9,833 nt of DNA. Origin: Acetobacteraceae bacterium (GTDB taxonomy: Bacteria > Pseudomonadota > Alphaproteobacteria > Acetobacterales > Acetobacteraceae). Under the pieces are notes generated by a model. It searched no databases and was not told the DNA's origin. It worked only from the letters and a program-made list of their open reading frames with translations. Positions 1 through 7,239 of the stretch are shown in pieces. The position numbers and the translations under genes are program-made. The DNA is taken from contig CANFIE010000115.1 of the NCBI GenBank assembly GCA_947446625.1, positions 1-9,833 of the forward strand. The letters run 5' to 3'. Positions within the stretch are counted from its first letter, which is position 1, and each line of letters opens with the position of its first letter.

Positions 1-161
1 ATGCCATCCTTGTCACCAAGGGGCCGGGCTGGATGTGGAACCTGGGCGGGGTGGAATACCTGGTGTTCTGGGGCGCCGCCTCGCTGGCGCTGGCGGCGCA
101 GGCCTGGAAGCAGGAGCGCGCCGAGTATGGCCGGAACTTCCTGCTGTTTGCGCCGGGCTGA
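1..161 (+). CDS. C-terminal fragment of a probable DoxX-family membrane protein
   Basis: The 5' end lies outside the window; the first whole codon is at 3 and a TGA at 159-161 closes the frame. The visible 52 residues contain a Gly/Trp-rich turn (KGPGWMWNLGGVEY), then a hydrophobic helix (YLVFWGAASLALAAQA), then a charged tail ending in FAPG. A G-x-E-Y motif followed by the last transmembrane helix is what I expect at the C-terminus of DoxX-family inner-membrane proteins, so that is my call, by resemblance only. Other small multi-helix membrane proteins could end this way. Overlapping frames in this stretch lack membrane or domain character. The exonuclease begins 46 bases downstream on the same strand, so co-transcription is possible, but no functional link is evident. 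Confidence 0.5.
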   Translation, partial: AILVTKGPGWMWNLGGVEYLVFWGAASLALAAQAWKQERAEYGRNFLLFAPG

Positions 162-207
162 GTGGTGAGGGCTTGACCCTGGCCGGTGGAGGCGCACCTC
201 TGCTGAC

Positions 208-1227
208 ATGGCACACCCGGAAACCTGGCTGAAGGTGACGCCCGCCGGATTGTTCTGCGAACCCGGCGGGTTTTACGTGGACCCCACCCGGGCGGTGGAG
301 CGTGCCGTCATCAGCCATGGCCATAGCGACCATGCCCGGCCCGGCCATGGCGCGGTGCTGGCCACGGCGGAAACCCTGGCGATTATGCGCAGCCGCATGG
401 GTGAGGCGCGGATGGGCGCGCCACAGGTGCTGCGCTACGGCGAGGTGCTTGGCCTGAACGGCGTGCGGCTTTGGCTGGTGCCTGCCGGGCATGTGCTGGG
501 CAGCGCCCAGGTTTGCCTGGAATGGCAAGGCAGCCGCGTGGTGGTTTCGGGCGACTACAAGCGCCAGCGCGACCCGACCTGCGCGGCGTTTGAGCCAGTG
601 CCCTGCGATGTCTTCGTGACCGAGGCGACCTTTGCGCTGCCGGTGTTCCGCCACCCGCCGCCTGAGGCCGAAGTGGCGAAGCTGCTGCGCAGCTTGGTGC
701 TGTTCTCTGAGCGAACGCATGTGGTGGCGACCTATTCGCTGGGAAAGACACAGCGGTTGATAAGGCTGCTGCGCGAGGCGGGGTGGGAGCAGCCGGTGTA
801 TCTGCACGGTGCGCAGCAAACCCTGTGCGCGCTGTATGAAACGCTGGGCGTGAAACTGGGCGAATTGCGCAGCGCCACGCTGGCCAACAAGGCCGAGATG
901 GTGGGCGGCATTGTCCTGGCGCCGCCCAGCGCGGTGCAGGACCGTTGGGCCCGCCGCCTGGCCGACCCGGTGGTGGTGGCCGCCAGCGGCTGGATGCGGG
1001 TGCGGCAGCGGGCGAAGATGGGTGGCGTGGAGTTGCCACTCATCATCAGCGACCACGCCGACTGGGATGAGTTGAACCGCACGGTGGATGAGGTGGGCGC
1101 ACCCGAGGTGTGGGTGACGCATGGCCGCGACGACGCCCTGGTGCACGCCATGGGGCTGCGTGGCATTCGCGGCCGGGCGCTGCATCTGGTGGGGCTGGGC
1201 GAGGAAGAGGAGGAGGCCGTGCCGTGA
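208..1227 (+). CDS. Ligase-associated DNA exonuclease, metallo-beta-lactamase fold
   Basis: 339 residues, the usual size for the DNA-ligase-associated exonuclease family (TIGR04122 type). The metallo-beta-lactamase metal ligands are visible: HGHSDH at 37-42, His95 in PAGHVLGS, Asp116 in SGDYK, SDHADW at 281-286 and His305 in VTHG. The family landmarks DPTCAAFEPVPCDVFVTEAT (122-141) and YSLGKTQRL (176-184) are also intact. The family belongs to the beta-CASP/CPSF-like branch and is thought to process DNA ends with a partner ATP-dependent ligase. That ligase lies downstream at 2093, separated here by an opposite-strand gene. ATG 208 is the first possible start after the in-frame TGA at 166-168. 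The nearest Shine-Dalgarno-like run (GGAGG, 188-192) is about 15 bases away, longer than usual, and its GAGG can pair with CCTC at 197-200 in a small hairpin, so initiation may be weak. The C-terminus carries a Glu-rich tail (GEEEEEAVP). Confidence 0.93.
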   Translation: MAHPETWLKVTPAGLFCEPGGFYVDPTRAVERAVISHGHSDHARPGHGAVLATAETLAIMRSRMGEARMGAPQVLRYGEVLGLNGVRLWLVPAGHVLGSAQVCLEWQGSRVVVSGDYKRQRDPTCAAFEPVPCDVFVTEATFALPVFRHPPPEAEVAKLLRSLVLFSERTHVVATYSLGKTQRLIRLLREAGWEQPVYLHGAQQTLCALYETLGVKLGELRSATLANKAEMVGGIVLAPPSAVQDRWARRLADPVVVAASGWMRVRQRAKMGGVELPLIISDHADWDELNRTVDEVGAPEVWVTHGRDDALVHAMGLRGIRGRALHLVGLGEEEEEAVP

Positions 1228-1229
1228 CC

Positions 1230-2033
1230 CTAGCCGTAGCGCTTGAGTGCCTTGGCGCGACGCTTTCGCATTTGCCACCAGCCTTGCAGCCGGGTGTGCA
1301 GCGTAGTGGGCAGGATCACCCAGGCGGCATTGGTGCGGATGCGCCAGGGCTGTCGGAACAGCGCACCGAATTTGCGCTGGAAGCGTTCCTGCACGTCGCA
1401 GAAGCCCGCGTCTACCCGGCCGCCGCTGAGATGACGCAGGTGGAAATTGATGACCCAGGCACTGCGCCCGGCCAGCCTGCCATGCAGGCAAAGGTCGGTG
1501 CCGTAGAGGTGGAAGCCGCCGATATCGGCGGAAACGCCTACCGGCGAGTCCCGGCGCAACACGATGAAGTTTTCGTCCAGCGCCACGGCGCGGGCGGGCA
1601 GGGTGCCGCGCGTGGTGTCCTCGCCATAGGGGTCGGAAATGCGGATGGCGGTGTCGCCATTCGGCAGGCCGCCGCAATTGCCGGCCAAAGCCCAATGCGG
1701 GTCCAACTGGTCCAACTCGGCGAGGCGTGCGAGCAACTCGGGCGCACCATCGGCCAGCAGCAGCACGTCCTGGTGGCAATACACCACGTAGCGGCCCTGG
1801 GCCTGGCCGAGCATATGGGCCAGGCCGGCATAGCTGTCCCACCCATTGCCGGTGGAATTGTCGAGGTAGAGAAACTCGGTGTTCTCCGGCGTGAAGCCGC
1901 GGGCGGCGAAGGAGGCGAGCATGGCGGCGTATTCGGCCGGGCGCGTTACCAGGGTGCAGACGCTGAAACTGAGCAGGTGCCACGCCGTGGCGGCATTGCG
2001 CGCCGGGGCGGGCAGGGAGGCGAAGGCGGACAT
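1230..2033 (-). CDS. GT-A type glycosyltransferase-like protein
   Basis: 267 residues, no signal peptide or membrane helix. The order of elements fits a small nucleotide-sugar glycosyltransferase of the family 2-like group (PF13712-like). These are a first strand and helix (FSVCTLVTRPAEY, 23-35), LDNS at 57-60, an HQDV motif at 87-90 in the position of the metal-binding D-x-D, a GNCGG turn at 118-122, LDENFIV (152-158) with the expected acceptor-side acidic pair, GFHLYGTDLCL (173-183), and a conserved His in RHLSGG (200-205). The C-terminus is basic (MRKRRAKALKRYG), which could bind membrane lipid or polyanion. Donor and acceptor cannot be told from sequence. It stops with TAG two bases from the exonuclease stop (convergent) and starts 59 bases from the ligase start (divergent). 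It thus sits antisense inside what is usually a continuous repair operon. No convincing Shine-Dalgarno precedes ATG 2033, so the start is the least certain part. Confidence 0.85.
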   Translation of the reverse strand: MSAFASLPAPARNAATAWHLLSFSVCTLVTRPAEYAAMLASFAARGFTPENTEFLYLDNSTGNGWDSYAGLAHMLGQAQGRYVVYCHQDVLLLADGAPELLARLAELDQLDPHWALAGNCGGLPNGDTAIRISDPYGEDTTRGTLPARAVALDENFIVLRRDSPVGVSADIGGFHLYGTDLCLHGRLAGRSAWVINFHLRHLSGGRVDAGFCDVQERFQRKFGALFRQPWRIRTNAAWVILPTTLHTRLQGWWQMRKRRAKALKRYG

Positions 2034-2063
2034 GCGGGACCCGGGCTGAGGAAGCGCGGGAGG

Positions 2064-2096
2064 ATGCCCGATTTCCCCCGGGCGGCCAAACCATGA
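2064..2096 (+). other. Ten-codon upstream ORF overlapping the ligase start (ATGA)
   Basis: ATG at 2064 opens a ten-residue frame, MPDFPRAAKP, whose TGA (2094-2096) overlaps the ligase ATG (2093-2095) as ATGA. A GGGAGG run ends immediately before its ATG, closer than a normal Shine-Dalgarno. The ligase itself has no Shine-Dalgarno within the usual distance, so the short frame could feed ribosomes to the ligase by coupling. It is equally possible that it is chance, because the same frame is open far upstream as a shadow of the opposite-strand gene. Confidence 0.2.
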
Positions 2097-3694
2097 GCCT
2101 GACTGTCTTTGCCGACCTGCTGGAGCGGCTGGTCTTTACCCCGGGGCGCAATGCCAAGCTGGCGCTGTTGGGCGCCTGGTTCGCTGAGATGCCGGACCCC
2201 GAGCGCGGCCTGGGGCTGGCGGCGTTAACCGAGGAGTTGGTGTTTTCCCGCGCCAAGCCGACACTGGTGCGCCAGGTGGTGGAGGCCCGTGCCGACCCGG
2301 TGCTGCTGGCGCTGAGCCACGATTATGTGGGGGATTTCGCCGAGACCGCCGCGCTGATTTGGCCGGCGCGTGAGGGGGTGAACGCACCGCCGCCCACGTT
2401 GGCCGAGGTGATGCAGGGGCTGGAGGAAACGCCCAAGGCCGAATTGCCGGCGCTGCTGAGTGGCTGGCTGGACACGCTGGACCCCAGCGGCCGGCTGGCC
2501 TTGCTGAAGCTGATAACCGGTGGCCTGCGCGTGGGGGTTTCAGCCCGGCTGGCGCGGGTGGCGCTGGCGGAATGGTCGGGCCAGGCGGTGGAGGATGTAG
2601 AGGAGGTGTGGCACGGCATCGCGCCGCCCTACACCAGCCTGTTCGCCTGGCTGGAAGGGCGTGCCGAGCGGCCCGACCCGCGCGAGGTGCCGGTGTTTCG
2701 GCCGTTGATGCTGGCGCATCCGCTGGAGGATTTCGCCGGGCTTCGGGCGGCGGATTGGCGCGCCGAATGGAAGTGGGACGGCATAAGGGTGCAGCTTGTG
2801 GCCGGCCCTGGCGGGCGCCGGCTGTGGAGCCGCGGCGCCGACGACATCTCAGCGAGCTTTCCCGAAATTGTCGCCGCCATGGAATTTCACGGTGTGCTGG
2901 ATGGCGAATTGCTGGTGCTACGCGACGGCGTGGTGGCGCCCTTTGCCGATTTGCAGCAGCGGCTGAACCGCAAGACCGTTGGCGCCAAGATGCTGCGCGA
3001 GTTTCCGGCAGCGGTGCGGCTGTATGACCAGCTTTTCGACGGCGCCGAGGATTTGCGCGCCTTGCCGTTCGACGCCAGGCGCGCGCGGCTGGAGGCCTTT
3101 GTGGCGCGGGAGCAACCGGCACGGATGGATGTTTCGGAACTCATTGAGTTCAGAGATTTTGCGGAGCTGGAGGATTTGCGCGCCGGGGCGCGGGCGGCCG
3201 AGATTGAAGGGCTGATGCTGAAGCGCGCCGACAGCCCCTATGTGGCCGGGCGGCAGAAGGGGTTGTGGTGGAAGTGGAAGCGCGACCCGCTGAGCGTGGA
3301 TGCGGTGCTGATGTATGCTCAGCGCGGCCATGGCAAGCGCAGCAGCTTCTATAGCGACTACACCTTTGGCCTGTGGCGCGATGACGGGGCCGGCGCCGCG
3401 GAGCTGGTGCCGATCGGCAAGGCCTATTCCGGCTATACCGATGCCGAGTTGGCCTGGCTGGACAAGTGGATCCGCGCCAATACCACGCAGCGCTTCGGGC
3501 CGGTGCGCGAAGTGGCGAAGGAGTTGGTGCTGGAAGTGGCGTTCGACGCCGCCCAGCTTTCGCCCCGGCATAAATCCGGCGTGGCGCTACGGTTTCCGCG
3601 CATCGCCCGGCTGCGCCGAGACAAGCCCGCCGCCGAGGCCGACCGGCTGGAGAGCCTGATGGCGCATATCGGCCGGCCTGCGGGGGTGGCTTGA
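2093..3694 (+). CDS. ATP-dependent DNA ligase, PP_1105 type
   Basis: 533 residues, typical for the bacterial ATP-dependent ligases that travel with the metallo-beta-lactamase exonuclease (TIGR04120 type). Residues 1 to about 200 form the helical DNA-binding domain. The nucleotidyltransferase core follows with motif I K-W-D-G-I-R at 227-232 (Lys227 is the expected AMP-accepting lysine), SRGADD after it, Glu272 in DGELL (motif III region), EGLMLK at 372-377 (motif IV) and WWKWK at 392-396 (motif V). An OB-fold domain fills the rest to about residue 520. It seals nicks using ATP and acts in the cytoplasm, probably in repair rather than replication, since bacteria replicate with the NAD-dependent ligase. 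All motifs are intact, so it should be active. The start MSLTVFADLLERL fits the family N-terminus, but no good Shine-Dalgarno is present. Its usual partners, an Lhr-like helicase and a metallophosphoesterase, do not follow; an unrelated catabolic-type gene does. Confidence 0.95.
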   Translation: MSLTVFADLLERLVFTPGRNAKLALLGAWFAEMPDPERGLGLAALTEELVFSRAKPTLVRQVVEARADPVLLALSHDYVGDFAETAALIWPAREGVNAPPPTLAEVMQGLEETPKAELPALLSGWLDTLDPSGRLALLKLITGGLRVGVSARLARVALAEWSGQAVEDVEEVWHGIAPPYTSLFAWLEGRAERPDPREVPVFRPLMLAHPLEDFAGLRAADWRAEWKWDGIRVQLVAGPGGRRLWSRGADDISASFPEIVAAMEFHGVLDGELLVLRDGVVAPFADLQQRLNRKTVGAKMLREFPAAVRLYDQLFDGAEDLRALPFDARRARLEAFVAREQPARMDVSELIEFRDFAELEDLRAGARAAEIEGLMLKRADSPYVAGRQKGLWWKWKRDPLSVDAVLMYAQRGHGKRSSFYSDYTFGLWRDDGAGAAELVPIGKAYSGYTDAELAWLDKWIRANTTQRFGPVREVAKELVLEVAFDAAQLSPRHKSGVALRFPRIARLRRDKPAAEADRLESLMAHIGRPAGVA

Positions 3695-3708
3695 CAGGTC
3701 ACCTGACC
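3695..3708. promoter_or_regulatory. Candidate operator: overlapping palindromes before the flavoprotein gene
   Basis: Immediately after the ligase stop, CAGGT-C-ACCTG (3695-3705) is a perfect 11-base palindrome. It overlaps GGTCA-CC-TGACC (3697-3708), a second one with a two-base spacer. Such a site 40-50 bases before the start codon at 3749 could be an operator for the two-gene unit downstream. A perfect TTGACA at 3691-3696 precedes it, but no matching -10 box is found at normal spacing. No regulator gene is in the window, so this is a suggestion only. Confidence 0.25.
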
Positions 3709-3736
3709 AAAGATGGAGTGCGGGACAACAAAACCC

Positions 3737-3743
3737 GAGGAAG
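3737..3743 (+). promoter_or_regulatory. Shine-Dalgarno site fixing the flavoprotein start at 3749
   Basis: GAGGAAG ends five bases before ATG 3749. This favours that start over the in-frame ATG at 3713, which has no such site and would add 12 residues (MECGTTKPEEVF) that do not look like part of the fold. Confidence 0.8.
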
Positions 3744-3748
3744 TATTC

Positions 3749-4936
3749 ATGTCCGTGGCCTTGCAGCAGCCCGTTGTCGCGCCTGACCATCTGGCCGCCG
3801 TGCGCAGCCTGGCCGCCCTGATTGAAGCCGGTGGCGCCCATGGCGACCGTGCGGGCCACCTGGACCCGCAAGTGGTGGAGGCTCTGCATGCGCATGGGCT
3901 GTTCCGCATGCTGCTGCCGCATCGGCTGGCTGGTGCGCAGATCAACCCGCTGGACTATGTGGCGGTGATTGAGGAGTTGGCGCTGCATGACGGCAGCACC
4001 GCCTGGTGCGTCAACCAGGCCAGCGGCGTGGGCATGGGCGCCACGCATTTGCCGCACGCCGCCGCCATGCAGGTATGGGGAGACCCGCGTGGCGTGGCCG
4101 CCTGGGGGCCGCCGGCCAGCAAGAATATCCGCATGCGCTCCGTGCCCGGGGGCTACCGGGTGGATTATGATGGCAACTTCGCTTCCGGTAGCACACATGC
4201 CAGCTGGTTGGGCGGCTTCATCCAGGTGATGGAGGATGATGGCAGCCCACGGCTGATGGCCGACGGCAAGGGTGAGTTGCGTGCCTTCGTGGTACCGAAG
4301 GCCAGTGCGGAAATGCGGGTGGACTGGGATGTGCTGGGCCTACGTGGCACGGGCAGCAACAGCTACACGCTGCGCGATGTGTTCGTCCCCGCCGAGCATA
4401 CCTGGGTGCGCGACGCCGACAGCCCGGATGCCGACCCGTATTATCGACTGCGCGCCGGGCAGGTTTGGGCCGGCGGCTTTGCTTCCATCTCGCTGGGCTT
4501 GGCGACTGGCATGCTGAACGCCTTCCTGGACCTGGCGACCACCAAAACCGCCCGCGACGAGACGAACCCGCTGCGCGAGAACCATGTGGTGCAGCATGAG
4601 GTGGCGCTGTGCCATGCCAAGCTTGGCTCGGCGCGGCTATATTTCCGCGAGACGCTGCGCAGCTATTGCGAGGAGTTGCGCACGCGCACCACGCCAACGC
4701 TGGATATGCGGATTGGCTATCGGCTGGCGGCGACGCATGCCATCCATACCGCGCGCGAGGTGGGTGAAATGATCTACGACGCGGCCGGTGCGACGGCGAT
4801 TTTCAATGGTGGCGCCTTTGCCCGGCGCTACCGCGACCTGCGCACGGTGACGCAGCAGTTGAATGGCCGGAAGGCGCATTACCACAATGTGGGCCGGCAT
4901 CTGCTGGGGCTGAAGCCGGCGATGGTTGGCCTGTAG
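3749..4936 (+). CDS. Acyl-CoA dehydrogenase-fold flavoprotein, possible flavin-dependent monooxygenase
   Basis: 395 residues from the ATG with a strong Shine-Dalgarno. The architecture is the acyl-CoA dehydrogenase fold. A helical N-terminal domain (about 12-110) contains VVEALHAHGLFRMLLP and IEELALHDGSTAW. A beta domain (about 115-215) ends in the hallmark GLRGTGSNSYTLRDVFVP (197-214). A C-terminal helical bundle (about 235-390) contains RRYRDLRTV and HYHNVGRHLLGL. The C-terminal part resembles the Acyl-CoA_dh_2 group (PF08028), which includes HsaA- and HpaB-like group D monooxygenases that use reduced flavin to hydroxylate aromatics. I cannot assign the catalytic residues firmly, so a true dehydrogenase remains possible. 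No flavin reductase partner is visible. It is followed 57 bases later by an HpaI-like aldolase with a nearly identical Shine-Dalgarno, which points to a shared operon and a catabolic role; the substrate is unknown. Confidence 0.85.
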   Translation: MSVALQQPVVAPDHLAAVRSLAALIEAGGAHGDRAGHLDPQVVEALHAHGLFRMLLPHRLAGAQINPLDYVAVIEELALHDGSTAWCVNQASGVGMGATHLPHAAAMQVWGDPRGVAAWGPPASKNIRMRSVPGGYRVDYDGNFASGSTHASWLGGFIQVMEDDGSPRLMADGKGELRAFVVPKASAEMRVDWDVLGLRGTGSNSYTLRDVFVPAEHTWVRDADSPDADPYYRLRAGQVWAGGFASISLGLATGMLNAFLDLATTKTARDETNPLRENHVVQHEVALCHAKLGSARLYFRETLRSYCEELRTRTTPTLDMRIGYRLAATHAIHTAREVGEMIYDAAGATAIFNGGAFARRYRDLRTVTQQLNGRKAHYHNVGRHLLGLKPAMVGL

Positions 4937-4979
4937 GATTTAACCAACTGGGGCCGTTGTCGTTGTAGCCCTGCAAACC

Positions 4980-4986
4980 GAGGAAA
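4980..4986 (+). promoter_or_regulatory. Shine-Dalgarno site of the aldolase gene
   Basis: GAGGAAA lies seven bases before ATG 4994. It is almost the same as the site of the preceding gene (GAGGAAG), consistent with the two being expressed together. Confidence 0.75.
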
Positions 4987-4993
4987 CATCTCC

Positions 4994-5779
4994 ATGGCGC
5001 TTGTTCCCAACCAGGCCAAGGCTCGCATCGCCGCCAATCAATTGGCGCTGGGCTTTGGCGTGCATCACCTGCGCACCAGCGCCACTGGCATGCTGGCCGC
5101 CGCCGCCGGCTATGACTGGCTGTTCATCGACATGGAACATGGCGCGATGAGCGTGCATGAGGCGACGCAGATGTGCATTGCCGCGCTGGGTCAGGGCATT
5201 ACGCCCATGGTGCGGGTGTGCCGCGACGCGGTGTTCGAGGGCACGCGTGCGCTGGACAATGGCGCCATGGGCGTGGTGGTGCCGCATGTGGATACCGCCG
5301 CCGAGGCCAAGGAAGTGGCCGCGGCCTATCGCTTTCCGCCCATCGGCACGCGCAGCTGGGGTGGCCCGCCCTTCGCCTATGGCATGAAGCCGCCGGCGGT
5401 GGCCGAGGCGCAGGTGGAGTTGAACAGCGCCATCATGGTGACGGTGATGATCGAGACGCCGGAAGCGGTGAAGAACGCCGATGCCATTGCCGCCGTACCC
5501 GGCATTGACGCGCTGATGATTGGCACCAGCGACCTGACTGCCAGCATGGGCATTGCCGGGCAGATTGGCCACGCTGATGTGCGCGCGGCCTATGCCGCCG
5601 TGGGCGCCGCCTGCACGAAGCACGGCAAGACCATGGGCATGGGCGGCGTGTATGACGAGGTTTACGCCAAGGAATACATTGGCCTGGGGGCGCGGTTGCT
5701 ACTTTCGGGCAGCGACCACAACCTGCTGATGGCCGGCGCCAGCGCCCGCAGCAAGTTCCTGCGCACGCTTCAGCCCTGA
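4994..5779 (+). CDS. HpcH/HpaI-family class II aldolase
   Basis: 261 residues, the normal length for HpaI-type (beta/alpha)8 aldolases. These use a divalent metal to split 4-hydroxy-2-oxo acids into pyruvate and an aldehyde. The catalytic set is visible. His49 in DMEHG is the position of the catalytic base. Arg74 in MVRV binds the oxo-acid. Glu154 in MIETPEA and Asp180 in GTSDL are the metal ligands. VPHVD (97-101) and the IGTRSWGG loop (117-124) are also family-like. The true substrate is unknown: characterised members act on homoprotocatechuate-derived 4-hydroxy-2-oxoheptanedioate, on 2-keto-3-deoxy-rhamnonate or on related sugars acids, and many accept several. It follows the flavoprotein gene by 57 bases. 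It ends in an overlap of ten bases with the convergent GH3 gene. Confidence 0.92.
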   Translation: MALVPNQAKARIAANQLALGFGVHHLRTSATGMLAAAAGYDWLFIDMEHGAMSVHEATQMCIAALGQGITPMVRVCRDAVFEGTRALDNGAMGVVVPHVDTAAEAKEVAAAYRFPPIGTRSWGGPPFAYGMKPPAVAEAQVELNSAIMVTVMIETPEAVKNADAIAAVPGIDALMIGTSDLTASMGIAGQIGHADVRAAYAAVGAACTKHGKTMGMGGVYDEVYAKEYIGLGARLLLSGSDHNLLMAGASARSKFLRTLQP

Positions 5780-5782
5780 AGC
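5767..5782. repeat. 16-base inverted repeat spanning two convergent stop codons
   Basis: GCTTCAG (5767-5773), two bases CC, then CTGAAGC (5776-5782) form a perfect 7-base inverted repeat. It contains the stop codons of both convergent genes: TGA 5777-5779 for the aldolase and, on the other strand, TGA 5772-5770 for the GH3 protein. As RNA it could form a short hairpin from either direction. No U-run follows on either side, so it is at best a weak bidirectional terminator or a transcript-end stabiliser. Confidence 0.4.
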
Positions 5783-7239
5783 CCGGCGGCGGCGGCGGCA
5801 AAGCGCGCCGGGTCCGAGATAACCCGCGGCACCTTGTGCTGGCCGCCCAGCTTGCCCTGCGCCCGCATCCAGGCGGTGAAGGCGCCGGGTGGCAATAGCG
5901 TTACCTGGGGCGGCCCCATCTGGCCGCCCTGGCGGTGCGCGGCGTAATCGTCATTCAGCGTGGCCAGGCTGGAATCCAGCGCGGTGGCCAGGGTGGCGGC
6001 ATCGCCCGGCGTGGTGCATTCCACCAGCCAATGGTGGTGGCCGCGGGTGCCGGCGAAGACTGGCCCGACGGTGAACTCCACCAAGCCCAGTTCGGCGGTC
6101 GCCTCGGCCAGGGCCTGTTCGATCTCGGCGCCGTGCAGGTGTTCGCCGAAGGCCGAGAGGAAATAGCTGGTGCGGCCGGTAACCAGCAGGCGCGGCGGGT
6201 TCAAGGAGACGAAGCGCACCGTATCGCCCAGCACATAGCTCCACAGCCCCGCGCAGGTGGTCAGCACCACGGCGTAGTCCTGGCCGGTTTCCACCGTTTC
6301 CAGCCAATGGCGGGTGGGGTGCTCCTGCTCCAGTTGCTCCACGGGCACGAATTCGAAGAACAGGCCGCGATCCACACTCAGCCGCAGGCCCTCGCCCTCG
6401 CAGGCATCGGCGGTGGCCACGAAGCCTTCGCTGGCGGGGTACACCTCCCGCGTTTCGCAGCCGGGCGGCAGGAAGCGAGCCATGCGCTCGCGGTATGGGC
6501 CCCAGGCCACGCCGCCATGCACCAGCAATTCCAGCGCGGTCAGGGGGGGCAACTGCTCCAATAGCATCAGCAGCCAACTGGGCGTGCCGGTCAGCACATG
6601 CACCGCCTCGGCCGGGGTTTCGCGGGCCAGGGTGGCCAGTTTCCGGTCCCAGTCAGCCATCAGGGCAAGTTCGGGCGGCGGAAAGCTCCAGCGGCGCAGG
6701 CTACGCGGCACCTCGGCGGCGGCGATGCCGGACAGGTCGCCCTGGCGCACGCCGGGGGCCACTTCCTCCAGCGCCGTGCTGCCTCCCAGCATGAAGGCCA
6801 GGCCGGCGAAGATCCGGCTTTGGGGTTGAGCAGCGAAGTGCCAGGCCAGCACGTCAAACCCCGCCCGCCGATTGGCCCGGACCATGGCGCGGGTGACGGG
6901 GATGTATTTGGTCCGCCCGCTGGTGGTGCCGGAGGAGAGCGCGAAATAGGGCACCAGCCCGGGCCAAGTGATGTCGCGCAGCACGGGGTAGTGCGGCTGC
7001 CACCATTCGCGCCAGAATGCCTCATAATCACGCAATGGCACGCGGGCCTGATACTCGGCTACACTCTGGATTCCGGCAAAGCCATGGGCCAGACCAAAGC
7101 GGGTATTGGCGGCGGTGTGGAGCAGGCGGTGCAGCACCTGGCGTTGCGCTGTCACCGGGTTCTGCCGGCGCAGTTGCGCCACCCGCGCCCAGGCCAGCGC
7201 CCGCATCAGGGGTGTGGCGTTGAAGGGCGGCAGCTTCAC
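5770..7239 (-). CDS. GH3-family acyl-acid amido synthetase (adenylating)
   Basis: 489 residues from GTG 7239. GH3 enzymes (PF03321; known from plants as auxin and jasmonate conjugating enzymes, also found in bacteria) adenylate a carboxylic acid with ATP and transfer the acyl group to an amine, commonly an amino acid. All three nucleotide motifs are intact: SSGTTSGRTK (102-111), YPASE (267-271) and YVLGD (335-339). The C-terminal domain holds GKLGGQHKVPRV (462-473), with the lysines expected near the active site. No signal peptide, so it should be cytoplasmic. I chose the GTG because it overlaps the TGA of the upstream acylase as GTGA. The longer frame from ATG 7398 would only re-read acylase codons, and ATG 7206 would shorten the N-terminus by 11. 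No strong Shine-Dalgarno is seen, consistent with translational coupling. Acid and amine substrates cannot be told from sequence. Confidence 0.9.
   Translation of the reverse strand: MKLPPFNATPLMRALAWARVAQLRRQNPVTAQRQVLHRLLHTAANTRFGLAHGFAGIQSVAEYQARVPLRDYEAFWREWWQPHYPVLRDITWPGLVPYFALSSGTTSGRTKYIPVTRAMVRANRRAGFDVLAWHFAAQPQSRIFAGLAFMLGGSTALEEVAPGVRQGDLSGIAAAEVPRSLRRWSFPPPELALMADWDRKLATLARETPAEAVHVLTGTPSWLLMLLEQLPPLTALELLVHGGVAWGPYRERMARFLPPGCETREVYPASEGFVATADACEGEGLRLSVDRGLFFEFVPVEQLEQEHPTRHWLETVETGQDYAVVLTTCAGLWSYVLGDTVRFVSLNPPRLLVTGRTSYFLSAFGEHLHGAEIEQALAEATAELGLVEFTVGPVFAGTRGHHHWLVECTTPGDAATLATALDSSLATLNDDYAAHRQGGQMGPPQVTLLPPGAFTAWMRAQGKLGGQHKVPRVISDPARFAAAAAGLQG

Noticed and set aside
1110..2096. 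328-codon open frame on the + strand opposite the glycosyltransferase
   Set aside because: Its translation is Gly/Ala/Gln-rich without recognisable motifs. The opposite strand encodes a glycosyltransferase with ordered motifs. Only its last ten codons are noted, because of the ATGA junction.
13..2256. 747-codon open frame on the - strand across the exonuclease, glycosyltransferase and ligase start
   Set aside because: Low-complexity Arg/His/Pro/Gln-rich translation with no domain. It is a shadow of three well-supported genes in a GC-rich region, where stops are rare in some frames.
3691..3719. TTGACA at 3691-3696 as a -35 box for the flavoprotein operon
   Set aside because: The hexamer is perfect, but no acceptable -10 lies 15-19 bases downstream (for example TGGAGT at 17), so I do not call a promoter.
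5783..5799. GGC-triplet run as a microsatellite
   Set aside because: It simply encodes an alanine run near the GH3 C-terminus and is short; no sign of a variable repeat.
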